This document shows positions 34,449 through 43,168 of a stretch of 64,000 nucleotides of DNA, in pieces. Where the stretch lies: positions 1 to 64,000 of the forward strand of contig JAEKNX010000003.1 of NCBI GenBank assembly GCA_016839055.1, in the 5' to 3' direction. Origin of the DNA: Spirochaetales bacterium (lineage in GTDB: Bacteria > Spirochaetota > Spirochaetia > UBA9216). The notes under the pieces were generated by a model. That model ran no database searches. It had not been told where the DNA came from and worked only from the letters and a program-made list of their open reading frames with translations. The position numbers and the translations under genes were made by a program. Every line of letters begins with the position of its first letter. Positions within the stretch are counted from its first letter, which is position 1.

Positions 34449-35995
34449 AATCTATTCTGGAAGGCAGCAAGTTCGGAGTAGAATCCTCCCTGCTCCAGAG
34501 ACTCATAGAGGCGGCAGTAGAGTTTATACTGCTGCTCATATACTTCATTTACATCAGCATTCGGAATGTAACGATCTTTGAGTTTAACCATAGCATCAGC
34601 ACCTTCAGCAATACTTTCAAATATTCCGATTCCGGCTCCTGCCATGATGGCTGCACCAAGAACCGCGGCATCGGCCACTTCCAGCGTATCAACCTCAAGA
34701 CCATACATATCGGCCTGCATCTGGTTCCACACTTTAGAATTTGTCGGTCCTCCTAGTATACGAATTGCCTTTATCTCATTCCCGGTATCCCGGACCGAAC
34801 GGATGATATCATTCATCTCCATCGTGATTCCTTCCATATAAGCACGTGCCAGACAATTCCGATCATGTGCAAAAGTCATTCCCGCAAGGACTCCACGTGC
34901 TTCAGGATTAAATCTGGGCGTGGCAGCGGAGGCGTACTGGGGAATGAAAACAAGTCCCTTTGCTCCCGGAGGAACGGAGGCTACCATCGCTGACAGGACA
35001 TCATAGATATTCTCACCCGATTTTTCTGCATTTACACTCTCAAGCCTCGCTATCTCATCTCGAAACCATCTAAAAACGCCTGCGGCGGCAGGCTGATAAC
35101 CTTCAAGCATCCAGTCTCCGTAGCAGGGATGATTCGTCACAAAGGTCCGGCCTGTCGGGTCACGGTACTCATGATTCAGACAGATACCTGTCGCTCCGGC
35201 AGTGCCTAGGGAAACAAACATGTAGCCCGGGTGAACAGCACCGGCACCGACGGAGGCAGCGTTCTGATCTCCGGCTCCGACAACCAGAGGCGTTCCTGCC
35301 GGCAGTCCGCAGCGCTTTGACGCTTCAGCGGAAACCCTACCTGCCGGCGTACCTGACGGTTTGATTTCCGGGAGAAGAGCCTTGTCTATTTCAAATGTTT
35401 CAAGAAGTTCTTCATTCCATTTAAACGCGTAGGGATCCCAGAGACCATAGTAGCGTGCATCGCTCACATCACAGAAGTAGTCCTCAGCGCCCATCGCAGA
35501 GAGAATATAGTCTTGGAGCTGAACAACCCTGCGGGTCTTCTTCCAGTTCTCCGGTTCATTCTTCTTCAGCCAAAGCATCTTGGGCAGCATCCAGGTTGTG
35601 CTGTTAGGAAATCCGGTTATTTCAAGATATTTCTCAGCTTTAACCCGACTATTGATTTCAGCAACCTCGTCCACCGGACGGTTATCCATCCAGGAAATCA
35701 TCGGTCTGATAAGCTTGTTATCTTCATCGAGGAAGATGGTACAGCTCCTCTGGGCGGAAAAAGACACTCCGGCAATACGGTCGGGATCGACTGCTGAAGA
35801 TTCAAGCGCATCCTTTACAGCCTTCATAGCCGATTCAACAAGTAGCTCCACATCCTGGTCAACCCAGCCCGGTTTTGGATAAATGCAGGGATACTCGTAA
35901 TATCCGCTTCCGAGCATATTTCCATCTATAGTAAAAACACCGGCCTTTGATCCCGTAGTACCGAGATCAACACCGACAAGTAAATCTTTGATCAT
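34445..35995 (-). CDS. FGGY-family carbohydrate kinase (xylulokinase-like)
   Basis: A 516-residue kinase of the FGGY family: LVGVDLGTTGSKAGVFTIDG at the start, KPGWVDQDVELLVES, VSFSAQRSCTIFLD, and the C-terminal signature ARAYMEGITMEMNDIIRSVR with IRILGGPTNSKVWNQMQADM. It is the last gene of the first ABC-transporter operon (binding protein, permease, ATPase, permease, dehydrogenase, AllA-like protein, kinase). It should phosphorylate the imported sugar or polyol, or its oxidised product. The GLVFIPQYASAATPRFNP region is xylulokinase-like, but substrate assignment from sequence alone is not reliable. Confidence 0.87.
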   Translation of the reverse strand: MIKDLLVGVDLGTTGSKAGVFTIDGNMLGSGYYEYPCIYPKPGWVDQDVELLVESAMKAVKDALESSAVDPDRIAGVSFSAQRSCTIFLDEDNKLIRPMISWMDNRPVDEVAEINSRVKAEKYLEITGFPNSTTWMLPKMLWLKKNEPENWKKTRRVVQLQDYILSAMGAEDYFCDVSDARYYGLWDPYAFKWNEELLETFEIDKALLPEIKPSGTPAGRVSAEASKRCGLPAGTPLVVGAGDQNAASVGAGAVHPGYMFVSLGTAGATGICLNHEYRDPTGRTFVTNHPCYGDWMLEGYQPAAAGVFRWFRDEIARLESVNAEKSGENIYDVLSAMVASVPPGAKGLVFIPQYASAATPRFNPEARGVLAGMTFAHDRNCLARAYMEGITMEMNDIIRSVRDTGNEIKAIRILGGPTNSKVWNQMQADMYGLEVDTLEVADAAVLGAAIMAGAGIGIFESIAEGADAMVKLKDRYIPNADVNEVYEQQYKLYCRLYESLEQGGFYSELAAFQNRF

Positions 35996-36019
35996 ATCCC
36001 CTTCCTTCTTAGAAAATCC

Positions 36020-36541
36020 TTAAAGCTCAACCCCGATTCGTTCTTCAAACTTATGGGAAAAAAACTGATTCTCCCCAACTGTTATTTTCATCGCATTTTT
36101 TAAAATCACATTGCTTCTCAGCCCCAGAAAAAAATCAGCATCATGGGCCAAAGGAAATGGCGTACAATGCCAAACCTCGGGGTTAATCAATACTCCGCCG
36201 GGACCCGAATAAAGAAAAGCTTTAATTCTATGTGTATCCGGCTTGGCATTGGCTCCCGACGAAGGAGCTGCCACAAAATAAACACTAGAACAACCATCCA
36301 ACGACAGGTACAGCTCCGCCGAAGCCGGCAGCCTATCAAGCTTCCGCAGAATTATCTCACGACGTTTAACCCTCATAAATGAAAACTCTCCGTCCGAATC
36401 AAGCCCTGACAAGCTCATCGGACGCTTCCAGTAATCAAGATCTTCACGTGTTATATCCGGCTGTTCGTCGCTGGGATAACTGAGCATACAGCCATAGGGC
36501 TTGAAATTATCGAAAGTCATCAATTCAATTTTTATGTTCAT
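36020..36541 (-). CDS. ureidoglycolate-lyase (AllA)-fold protein, paralogue 1
   Basis: A 173-residue cupin-like protein of the ureidoglycolate lyase superfamily: TFDNFKPYGCML at the start, a central SAELYLSLDGCSSVYFVAAP strand pair, and KAFLYSGPGGVLINPEVWHC, corresponding to the AllA pattern with its NVWHxP motif. I start it at ATG 36539-36541, eight bases after the dehydrogenase stop; the same-strand paralogue at 44441-44962 also has 173 residues. No purine or allantoin genes are near. In a sugar operon it may be an isomerase, mutarotase or lyase of the sugar pathway; that is inference. Confidence 0.8.
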   Translation of the reverse strand: MNIKIELMTFDNFKPYGCMLSYPSDEQPDITREDLDYWKRPMSLSGLDSDGEFSFMRVKRREIILRKLDRLPASAELYLSLDGCSSVYFVAAPSSGANAKPDTHRIKAFLYSGPGGVLINPEVWHCTPFPLAHDADFFLGLRSNVILKNAMKITVGENQFFSHKFEERIGVEL

Positions 36542-36548
36542 TCCAGGA

Positions 36549-37313
36549 CTACCAAAGAGTATAACCGCCATCTGAGATAATTTCAGATCCAGTCATATAT
36601 GATGACGCATCACTGGCCAGAAAAAGAACGAGACCTTGCAGCTCTTCCATATCAGCCATTCTCCCCATTGGTATTCGTTCAATCCATGTAGGATGAACAT
36701 CCGACCATTGCATTGCCATTTCGGTCATATGATATCCAGGACTTATAGCATTAACCCTGACATTAGACGGTGCCCATTCTGCTGCCATACATTTGGTCAT
36801 GGCTACAACCCCGGCCTTTGAAGCATGATAATCCACTACTTTCTGAGGAACGTTTATAATACTGGCTGACATTGAGGCCATATTTATTATTGAGCCCTTT
36901 TTCTGTTTCAGCATTATCTTTCCGGCGGCCTGAGCAACTATAAATGTGCCTGTAAGGTTTACTTCAATAGTCTTCTGCCACTCTTCCAGAGTTTTTTCTT
37001 CAGCTGGAGCTACAGCAGCAATTCCCGCATTATTAAATAGTATATCAAGATGCCCTAATTTCTCTATAATCACTTCCATCATTGAATTCACCTGGATTGG
37101 GTCACTTACATCAGCAGGAATAGCAATAGCTTTCCCGCCCGCAGACTTAATTATGTCTACCGTTTTTTGTGAACCTTCAAGACTGAGACTGTTAACTACT
37201 ACAGTAGCTCCAGCTTCTGCAAGCCCTATTGCACAAGTTTTCCCCAACCCTCGTGATGAGCCTGTTACAAGAGCAACCTTACCATCAAGTTTAAATTTGT
37301 CTAAAACACTCAT
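36549..37313 (-). CDS. short-chain dehydrogenase/reductase
   Basis: A 254-residue classical SDR. The cofactor loop is TGSSRGLG (17-24), followed by NNAG (LDILFNNAGIAAV). The catalytic serine is in INMASMSASI, and the tyrosine and lysine in VDYHASKAGVV. The end SEIISDGGYTLW is typical of the gluconate 5-dehydrogenase/sorbitol dehydrogenase type. The ATG has TAGGAGAAG upstream. It probably oxidises the imported polyol or reduces a keto-sugar acid before the kinase of the same operon acts. Family certain, substrate unknown. Confidence 0.9.
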   Translation of the reverse strand: MSVLDKFKLDGKVALVTGSSRGLGKTCAIGLAEAGATVVVNSLSLEGSQKTVDIIKSAGGKAIAIPADVSDPIQVNSMMEVIIEKLGHLDILFNNAGIAAVAPAEEKTLEEWQKTIEVNLTGTFIVAQAAGKIMLKQKKGSIINMASMSASIINVPQKVVDYHASKAGVVAMTKCMAAEWAPSNVRVNAISPGYHMTEMAMQWSDVHPTWIERIPMGRMADMEELQGLVLFLASDASSYMTGSEIISDGGYTLW

Positions 37314-37393
37314 TTTCTTCTCCTAATTTAATCAACTATATTCTAAATCGGCGGATTCAACACCGTTTTCTTCAAGCGCTGACAACAGTATCC

Positions 37394-38362
37394 TTATTGT
37401 TTCCTCATTCTCTGATCTAACAGAACAGCTGCAACCAAAATAGCACCTTTAAGGATACTCTGATAAAAGGTTAAAACGCCTAATAAATTGAGACCGTTTC
37501 CTATAACCATTACAATCAATGCGCCAATCACCATTCCGATGACTGATCCTTCACCTCCATCAAGGGTTGTGCCTCCCAAAATAATTGCAATTATTACATC
37601 AAACTCAAAACCGTTTCCGATGTTTGGCTCTCCAACTCCCAATATAGATGATTGTACCGCACCGGTTAGCCCGACGACACCACCGATAATTAGATAAAAA
37701 ATTGAAACCATTTTCTTAACATTTATTCCAGATAACTCTGCAGCTAATTTATTTCCGCCGATTGCAATTGAATACTTACCTATTACACTTTTTTTCTGCA
37801 AAACTACCGAAATAATAATAATTGATAGCATTATCCATATCGGAAACGGGATTCCGAACAGTTCACCGTGTCCCAGTAGTTTATAATTTGAAGGCAAATT
37901 ATCACGAACTGTAAAACCATCAGTTAAAATCAGAGCAATACCCCGGCATATAAACATCGTACCCAGAGTACCGATAAACGGAGGGATTTCAAATATTGAT
38001 ACTACCAACGCATTTAAACCACCAGCCAACAACCCGATCCCGACAGCTCCCATAACGGCAATCGGTAACGGCACACCTGATTGCGCTAATAATGCCATAG
38101 TAACCCCGGACAAAGCCGCTACACTTCCTACTGATAAATCAATATTACCGGATATCATAAGAATCGTAACAGCACATCCAGTCATTATGATAAAACTACT
38201 TTGTCGAAGTATATTCAATAAATTTCTTGAACTTATGAATCTTGAAGAGAAGAAAGAAAAAATAATCAAAAGCAGCACCAATATTCCAGTAATGATCAAT
38301 AACTGGGCAGGAATTTTTTTAGTTATCTTTTGCATACAAGCATCTACTGTTTTCACATTCAT
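37394..38362 (-). CDS. ribose-type ABC transporter permease
   Basis: A 322-residue inner-membrane permease of the RbsC family, with about eight or nine helices. The AAG-type motif is clear in NIDLSVGSVAALSGVTMALL. The late segment GFEFDVIIAIILGGTTLDGG is diagnostic. It begins inside the stop of the ATPase gene (one-base overlap). The same operon encodes a second, different permease (39930-40895), so the channel is probably a heterodimer. The substrate is likely a monosaccharide or polyol. Confidence 0.92.
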   Translation of the reverse strand: MNVKTVDACMQKITKKIPAQLLIITGILVLLLIIFSFFSSRFISSRNLLNILRQSSFIIMTGCAVTILMISGNIDLSVGSVAALSGVTMALLAQSGVPLPIAVMGAVGIGLLAGGLNALVVSIFEIPPFIGTLGTMFICRGIALILTDGFTVRDNLPSNYKLLGHGELFGIPFPIWIMLSIIIISVVLQKKSVIGKYSIAIGGNKLAAELSGINVKKMVSIFYLIIGGVVGLTGAVQSSILGVGEPNIGNGFEFDVIIAIILGGTTLDGGEGSVIGMVIGALIVMVIGNGLNLLGVLTFYQSILKGAILVAAVLLDQRMRKQ

Positions 38363-39918
38363 TATACAGAACCTCCAGTCACAATATGTAAAATATTTTC
38401 AAAATCATGATTCTGTCCATTAACAAGAACCTCTCTAATTTCACCTTCATATAATAGAATAATTCTATCGCAGAGATTCATCACTTCAGGAAGCTCAGAA
38501 GAAAAAACAATTGAGGAAACTCCTTTCTTGGCGAGTTCCCGAATGATATTATGAATTTCTTCTTTTGCTCCAACATCTACACCGCGTGAAGGTTCATCCA
38601 AAAGAAAGATACTCGGATTGGAGTTAAGACATTTCGCCAACACAACCTTCTGCTGATTGCCTCCACTGAGTAATGCAGTTTTTTGATTTCCATCACGACA
38701 TGCTATCTGCAGTTTTGAAATATAATCTGTTGAAAGCTCTCTTTCCTTTGATTTATTAATAACCCCACGAGATGAAACAGAACTCATATTCATTAAGGTT
38801 ATATTCTCACGAATATTCAGCATTGTACAAAGACCTTCTGTCCTCCGTTCCTCCGGGACCATTGAGATACTCTCACTAATAGCCTTGTCAGGAGATTTTA
38901 AATTAATGGGTTTCCCGTTTAACATAATTTCCCCGTTGGAAATATCATCAACTCCGTAGATAGCTCTGGCAATTTCAGATTTCCCGGATCCCACCAGACC
39001 ATAAAAACCGAGAGTTTCACCCTTATAAAGATCGAATGATATATTTTTCAATTTATGATTACTAATATTCTTTAGTGACAATGCAACCTTTGTTTTATCA
39101 ATTTCTTTAGGCGTATACCTGGTTACAACAACCTCACCCAGCATCATTCGGATCAATGCCTTACAAGCCGTCTCTTCATTAACAGTTCTTTCAACAACCC
39201 CGGTGCCGGTATCGATTTTCTCGGTACAACCGTCAAACTCGGTAATCGCCCGGGTCTCAATCATACAGCCATCCCGCATTACGGTAACGTAATCACCTAT
39301 CTCAAAAATTTCGTTCAGACGATGACTAATATAGATAACTGTAACATCCTGCTTTCGAAGATCTTTTATAACAGCAAAAAGTTTCGCTATCTCTCCTTCG
39401 GTAATCGCGGCTGTCGGCTCATCCATTATAATAACCTTTGAATCAGTTGCTATTGCCTTCGTGATTTCAATTACCTGCTTTTGAGCTACACTTAGATCAG
39501 ATACTTTATGATTAAGTTTGATTGTTTTATCCATACTGAAAAGAATTTCCTGCAGCCTATCCTGATGTTCAGTCTTTCTTATAAATCCAAATCGCAATTT
39601 CTCCATTCCAAGAGTTAAATTTTCCTCAACAGTTAATTGATCTATTACATTCAATTCCTGAAAAAGAACACTCATACCGCTATTCATGGCATGTCTTGTA
39701 TTTTTTGGATTATAAGGTATACCGTTTAGCTCAATCTCGCCTCTGGAACGTTGCTGAGCACCGGCCAGAATTTTTATAAGAGTAGATTTCCCGGCACCGT
39801 TTTCTCCTACGATACAATGAACAGTATTTCGCTTAATATCAAAACTGACATCTTTAAGCGCCTGCACCCCCGGATATTCCTTACCTATATTATTTATCGT
39901 TATAATATTCTCTTCCAT
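38362..39918 (-). CDS. ribose-type ABC transporter ATPase (RbsA-like, double NBD)
   Basis: A 518-residue protein with two fused nucleotide-binding domains. NBD1: Walker A GENGAGKST, signature LSVAQKQ, Walker B VIIMDEPTA. NBD2: GLVGSGKSE, LSGGNQQKVVLAKCL, FLLDEPSRGVD. Its second Walker A retains the lysine, while the paralogue at 45993-47495 has GLVGSGMES. About 20 residues (CTEKIDTGTGVVERTVNEET) between the domains are unusually long for RbsA. It lies between the two permease genes of the operon. Confidence 0.93.
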   Translation of the reverse strand: MEENIITINNIGKEYPGVQALKDVSFDIKRNTVHCIVGENGAGKSTLIKILAGAQQRSRGEIELNGIPYNPKNTRHAMNSGMSVLFQELNVIDQLTVEENLTLGMEKLRFGFIRKTEHQDRLQEILFSMDKTIKLNHKVSDLSVAQKQVIEITKAIATDSKVIIMDEPTAAITEGEIAKLFAVIKDLRKQDVTVIYISHRLNEIFEIGDYVTVMRDGCMIETRAITEFDGCTEKIDTGTGVVERTVNEETACKALIRMMLGEVVVTRYTPKEIDKTKVALSLKNISNHKLKNISFDLYKGETLGFYGLVGSGKSEIARAIYGVDDISNGEIMLNGKPINLKSPDKAISESISMVPEERRTEGLCTMLNIRENITLMNMSSVSSRGVINKSKERELSTDYISKLQIACRDGNQKTALLSGGNQQKVVLAKCLNSNPSIFLLDEPSRGVDVGAKEEIHNIIRELAKKGVSSIVFSSELPEVMNLCDRIILLYEGEIREVLVNGQNHDFENILHIVTGGSV

Positions 39919-39929
39919 TCATTGTCCCT

Positions 39930-40895
39930 CTATACAAGTTTCTTTTTCAAACCACGTTCAAGAATTATTGACCCCAAAAGAATACAACCCTTAATAACCG
40001 TTTGATAAAAAGATTGTACATCAAGCAAATTAAGGCCATTCGCTACAAACCCTACAATCAATGCTCCTATCACCATTCCCAAAACAGATCCTTCTCCGCC
40101 GGATATCAAAGTTCCGCCTAAAACAACGGCAATTATGACATCAAACTCAAATCCAACACCTATCGTAGGAACTCCGGAACCAAGCCTGGACACAAGAATA
40201 GTTCCGCAAAAAGCGGCAAAAAGACCTACAAGTAAATATAGAAGAATAATCCATCTCTCTACTTTCACGCCGGATAAATAGGATGTATTCTCATTTGCAC
40301 CTATAGAATAGGCATACCGTCCGAGATTTGTTTTAGTCTGAATATAGTAAAAGATTATTACAACAACAATCATCAGAATAATTGGGAACGGAACCGGCCC
40401 AATCATTTTTCGACCGAAATTTTCAAAATTCAGAGGCAATCCACTGGTTATATTTGCACCTCCGTCTGCTCTGGCAACAATAAAGGCAAGCCCTCTGGCA
40501 GCATACATTGTTCCTAAAGTCGCTATAATCGGAGTTATTTTCAATTTCGTTACCATTAAACCATTCAAAAAACCAATTAACCCGCCTAAACAAATTGCAA
40601 TAATAATGGACACAGTTGTGGGCGCTATATGCTTGCTTATATACGCATGCATTATTCCGGCAAAGGCTATCACACTGCCGACAGATAAATCGAAATGTCC
40701 GGATATCATTAATAGAGTTACCGCAGAACCTGTTATTACAATTAAGGAAACCTGCAGCATAACATTACGCAAGTTAACATAGGTAAAAAATTTAGGTGTC
40801 AGCAGTGAAAAAGCAATTATTACAAGTAGAAGTACACAAAGCATTAAATACTTTTGAATATTCAATTTAAAGCTCATTTTACTTAAGTTCATCAT
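39930..40895 (-). CDS. ribose-type ABC transporter permease (second of the pair)
   Basis: A 321-residue RbsC-family permease. The motif GHFDLSVGSVIAFAGIMHAY and the late GFEFDVIIAVVLGGTLISGG mark the family. It is similar to, but clearly distinct from, the permease at 37394-38362, so the two arose by an old duplication. It follows the binding-protein gene after a hairpin and precedes the ATPase. Confidence 0.92.
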   Translation of the reverse strand: MMNLSKMSFKLNIQKYLMLCVLLLVIIAFSLLTPKFFTYVNLRNVMLQVSLIVITGSAVTLLMISGHFDLSVGSVIAFAGIMHAYISKHIAPTTVSIIIAICLGGLIGFLNGLMVTKLKITPIIATLGTMYAARGLAFIVARADGGANITSGLPLNFENFGRKMIGPVPFPIILMIVVVIIFYYIQTKTNLGRYAYSIGANENTSYLSGVKVERWIILLYLLVGLFAAFCGTILVSRLGSGVPTIGVGFEFDVIIAVVLGGTLISGGEGSVLGMVIGALIVGFVANGLNLLDVQSFYQTVIKGCILLGSIILERGLKKKLV

Positions 40896-40932
40896 CTACC
40901 CCTTAGATAATAAATAACCCTAAGATAAAAAG

Positions 40933-40964
40933 ACTCTGTCTGGAAATAAATTCCCGGACAGAGT
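40933..40964 (-). terminator. intra-operon hairpin after binding-protein gene (operon 1)
   Basis: ACTCTGTCCGGGAA pairs with TTCCAGACAGAGT (one mismatch), followed by CTTTTTATC. It stands 20 bases after the binding-protein stop and before the permease. It is likely a partial terminator or RNA-stabilising hairpin that gives more binding protein than membrane parts. Confidence 0.7.
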
Positions 40965-40984
40965 AATAATTTATCTTGTTTTTT

Positions 40985-42028
40985 TTATAGTCCCAATTCT
41001 TTTCTAAGATCCGTATCGGAAAAATACTGTTCCTTAATGAAACTTGTTCCTTCATCAACTGAATTGTTCCAATAATCAAGAACAATGTTATAAGTTGAAA
41101 TTTCACTCCATTCATTCGGCTCAAGTTCACCGTTAATCATCTGCATAAGAGCATCTACCTCAGCCATAGCATTTTCTTTTGGTGCAAGCCCCTGAGTAAT
41201 TTTGAAAGAAGAATTAGGGTCGAAAACATTGAGAAGCTCTGCTTCTGTGGCATCTGTTCCAACTATAATTTCTGTAAGAGGTTCCCCGTCAACTGCTTTT
41301 CCACGTCCAGCAGCCTCGAAAGAAGCAAGCGCTCCAATAGCATGTTCGGCAGTACTGCCGTATACAATATTCACATCAGGATGAGCCTGAATCATATCCT
41401 GCGCTGACGCCATTGCTAATTCGGAAGAACCTTCACCGTTATACTGAGCTACAAGTTCTGCATCGGGTGCTACGGATTTTACACCTTTAAAGAAAGGAGT
41501 ACTGCGCAGTGTCAATACATGTTCCATATTCATAAAAGAAATCATTCCAACTTTAATCGGTTTATCAGGATAAAGTGACATCCATTTCTTTGCAGCAATA
41601 ACACCCATCTGAAAGGATGTCTTTGGTTCATCAATTCGGACATGAGGATTAGCTTTTGTTTTGGGTTCATTATAAAAACTGACAACAGGAATATCTTCTT
41701 CATGAGCAATTTCAATTGCCTGATCGAGAATTACAGGATCGGTTATATGAAGCAAAAGACCATCAACTCCCTGAACTACAAAACTTTCAACTGCATTAAG
41801 AGATTTTTCAGGACTGGCCTCTCCGTCAACAACCTTAACAGTGACGCCATATTTTTCTTTGGCATAATCAACTACCCATTTACAATGTGACTGATGATAA
41901 TCATGTGATAATGTATAAGGAATTTTACCAAGAACTATTTCCCTTTCTCCTTCCTGCTGGCCTCCGGCGAAGACGCCTGAAATGACCACGGACAATACAA
42001 TCATTAGTAAAACTAATTTCTTCTTCAT
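40985..42028 (-). CDS. ribose-type ABC transporter substrate-binding protein (operon 1)
   Basis: A 347-residue periplasmic binding protein of the RbsB/Peripla_BP_4 family: signal peptide MKKKLVLLMIVLSVVISGVF followed by AGGQQEGE, then two alpha/beta lobes (VKVVDGEASPEKSLNAVESF; GVDGLLLHITDPVILDQAI; INIVYGSTAEHAIGAL-type). It opens the first transporter operon, with its own shared-operator promoter upstream. It determines transport specificity, but the ligand cannot be named. The ATG has AAGGAGAGT upstream. Confidence 0.93.
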   Translation of the reverse strand: MKKKLVLLMIVLSVVISGVFAGGQQEGEREIVLGKIPYTLSHDYHQSHCKWVVDYAKEKYGVTVKVVDGEASPEKSLNAVESFVVQGVDGLLLHITDPVILDQAIEIAHEEDIPVVSFYNEPKTKANPHVRIDEPKTSFQMGVIAAKKWMSLYPDKPIKVGMISFMNMEHVLTLRSTPFFKGVKSVAPDAELVAQYNGEGSSELAMASAQDMIQAHPDVNIVYGSTAEHAIGALASFEAAGRGKAVDGEPLTEIIVGTDATEAELLNVFDPNSSFKITQGLAPKENAMAEVDALMQMINGELEPNEWSEISTYNIVLDYWNNSVDEGTSFIKEQYFSDTDLRKELGL

Positions 42029-42061
42029 TTCTACTCTCCTTGTGTTGTGTTTACATAGTCG

Positions 42062-42109
42062 ATGTTATCATGTAATTTCCTTTTGTCAATATATATTTTG
42101 TTTTGACAA
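42062..42109 (-). promoter_or_regulatory. promoter and predicted DeoR operator of transporter operon 1
   Basis: TTGACA (42089-42084), 16 bases, TAACAT (42067-42062). Directly upstream of the -35 is TGTCAAAACAAAATAT, the same element found at the two other promoters of this region (TATCAAAACGAAAAT and TTTCGAAACGATAAT). It is likely the binding site of the DeoR protein encoded next door. Confidence 0.7.
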
Positions 42110-42152
42110 GTTAATTTTTTCTTTTCAAGTAGTATTACGTGTTTTATTGGTA

Positions 42153-42207
42153 AATTTTAGGTAAAAAAAAGGAAGAGCAATGCTCTTCCTTTTTTTTACC
42201 TAAAATT
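42153..42207 (-). terminator. long perfect-palindrome terminator after the DeoR gene
   Basis: Arms of 27 bases (42153-42179 and 42181-42207) match perfectly around one central base. Each arm contains an eight-base A/T run next to GGAAGAGC/GCTCTTCC. It lies eight bases after the DeoR stop and would end transcription in either direction, isolating the regulator from transporter operon 1. Confidence 0.88.
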
Positions 42208-42214
42208 CTTTTTA

Positions 42215-43006
42215 TCAAACGGTAACAGTTCTTACTTCAATTCCAATATCCCGGGCTTTCTCAATATTCTCGATTGATGTTTTATCGTCAGTGATAAGCA
42301 TATCTATATTCTCAGGGTCCGCAAAAGAACCTAGAGAAAGAATTCCCCATTTCGATGAATCGACAAGTCCGATATTCATATGAGCCTTGTCCGCGATAAT
42401 CTTCTTCTGCTCAACAAAGCCGGCATCAAGATCGGAGAGTCCGGCCTTGGGCGTAAATCCAGCAGCGCCGAAAAAGGCTTTCGATAAATTCCATTTTGAC
42501 ATAAAATCAAGAGACGGAGCTCCGGTTGTGGAGTAGGAATCACGCTTAAAAAAGCCATTTAATACATAAATGTTAAGATTCCCTGTCACTGCAAGCCAGT
42601 AAGTAACTACTATACTGGGAGTTATTATTGTAACATCCTTCTTGTCGGCCAAATAATGCCGCATTTCTGATGCGGTAGTACCACCGTCTATAAAGATAAC
42701 CTCACCGTCATTAACTAATTCTGCGGCAGCCCTTCCTATGGCCTGCTTTGCAGCGTAGTTTCGTTCTTCTCGAATATCGAAGGGAAGAATCATCCCTTCT
42801 TCCTTCTCCTTAACAGCAATAGCGCCGCCGTGTGTTCGTATAACAAGGCCCTCATCCTCAAGCAATGTCAGATCGTTTCTTATAGTAACGATAGACATAT
42901 CAAAGGTGTCGCAGAGTTCTTTCACACTTGCACGACCTTCTTTACGAATAATCTCAAGTATCTTGTCCTGTCTATCTTCTATAGCAACAGCATTCCGTTT
43001 TCTCAT
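42215..43006 (-). CDS. DeoR-family transcriptional regulator of the transporter regulon
   Basis: A 263-residue regulator. The N-terminal DeoR winged HTH is ASVKELCDTFDMSIVTIRND followed by LEDEGLVIRTHGGAI. The C-terminal DeoRC sugar-phosphate sensor (FIDGGTTASEMRHYL, GLSDLDAGFVEQKKIIADKA, GLVDSSKWG) follows the ISOCOT-type fold. It lies between the two transporter operons and divergent from the UroD-like gene. The common motif at three local promoters suggests it represses them, with a phosphorylated sugar as the inducer; this is inferred. A -10 box six bases from the ATG predicts a leaderless mRNA. Confidence 0.92.
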   Translation of the reverse strand: MRKRNAVAIEDRQDKILEIIRKEGRASVKELCDTFDMSIVTIRNDLTLLEDEGLVIRTHGGAIAVKEKEEGMILPFDIREERNYAAKQAIGRAAAELVNDGEVIFIDGGTTASEMRHYLADKKDVTIITPSIVVTYWLAVTGNLNIYVLNGFFKRDSYSTTGAPSLDFMSKWNLSKAFFGAAGFTPKAGLSDLDAGFVEQKKIIADKAHMNIGLVDSSKWGILSLGSFADPENIDMLITDDKTSIENIEKARDIGIEVRTVTV

Positions 43007-43012
43007 GGAGCT

Positions 43013-43041
43013 ATTCTACTATTCTAATTGGTATACGTCAA
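43013..43041 (-). promoter_or_regulatory. promoter of the DeoR gene, predicted leaderless
   Basis: TTGACG (43041-43036), 17 bases, TAGAAT (43018-43013), then six bases to the ATG. No ribosome site is present, so transcription is predicted to begin at the start codon. Confidence 0.7.
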
Positions 43042-43108
43042 GATTTGCTTATTTATAGTTTCTTTTAGGTATTTATTTATTTTCTATTAAATATTATATT
43101 ATTTCTAT

Positions 43109-43137
43109 TTGACAATTTAAAACAATTATTATTTAAT
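43109..43137 (+). promoter_or_regulatory. promoter of the UroD-like gene
   Basis: TTGACA (43109-43114), 17 bases, TTTAAT (43132-43137). The ATG at 43169 is preceded by AGAGGAG, so this gene has a normal short leader. Confidence 0.65.
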
Positions 43138-43168
43138 GTAAACAGATAGAACAAGAGGAGCAACCATA

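Noticed and set aside
36020-36541. Allantoin/purine degradation role for the AllA-like proteins
   Set aside because: No other ureide or purine genes are in the window; both copies are embedded in sugar-transport operons.
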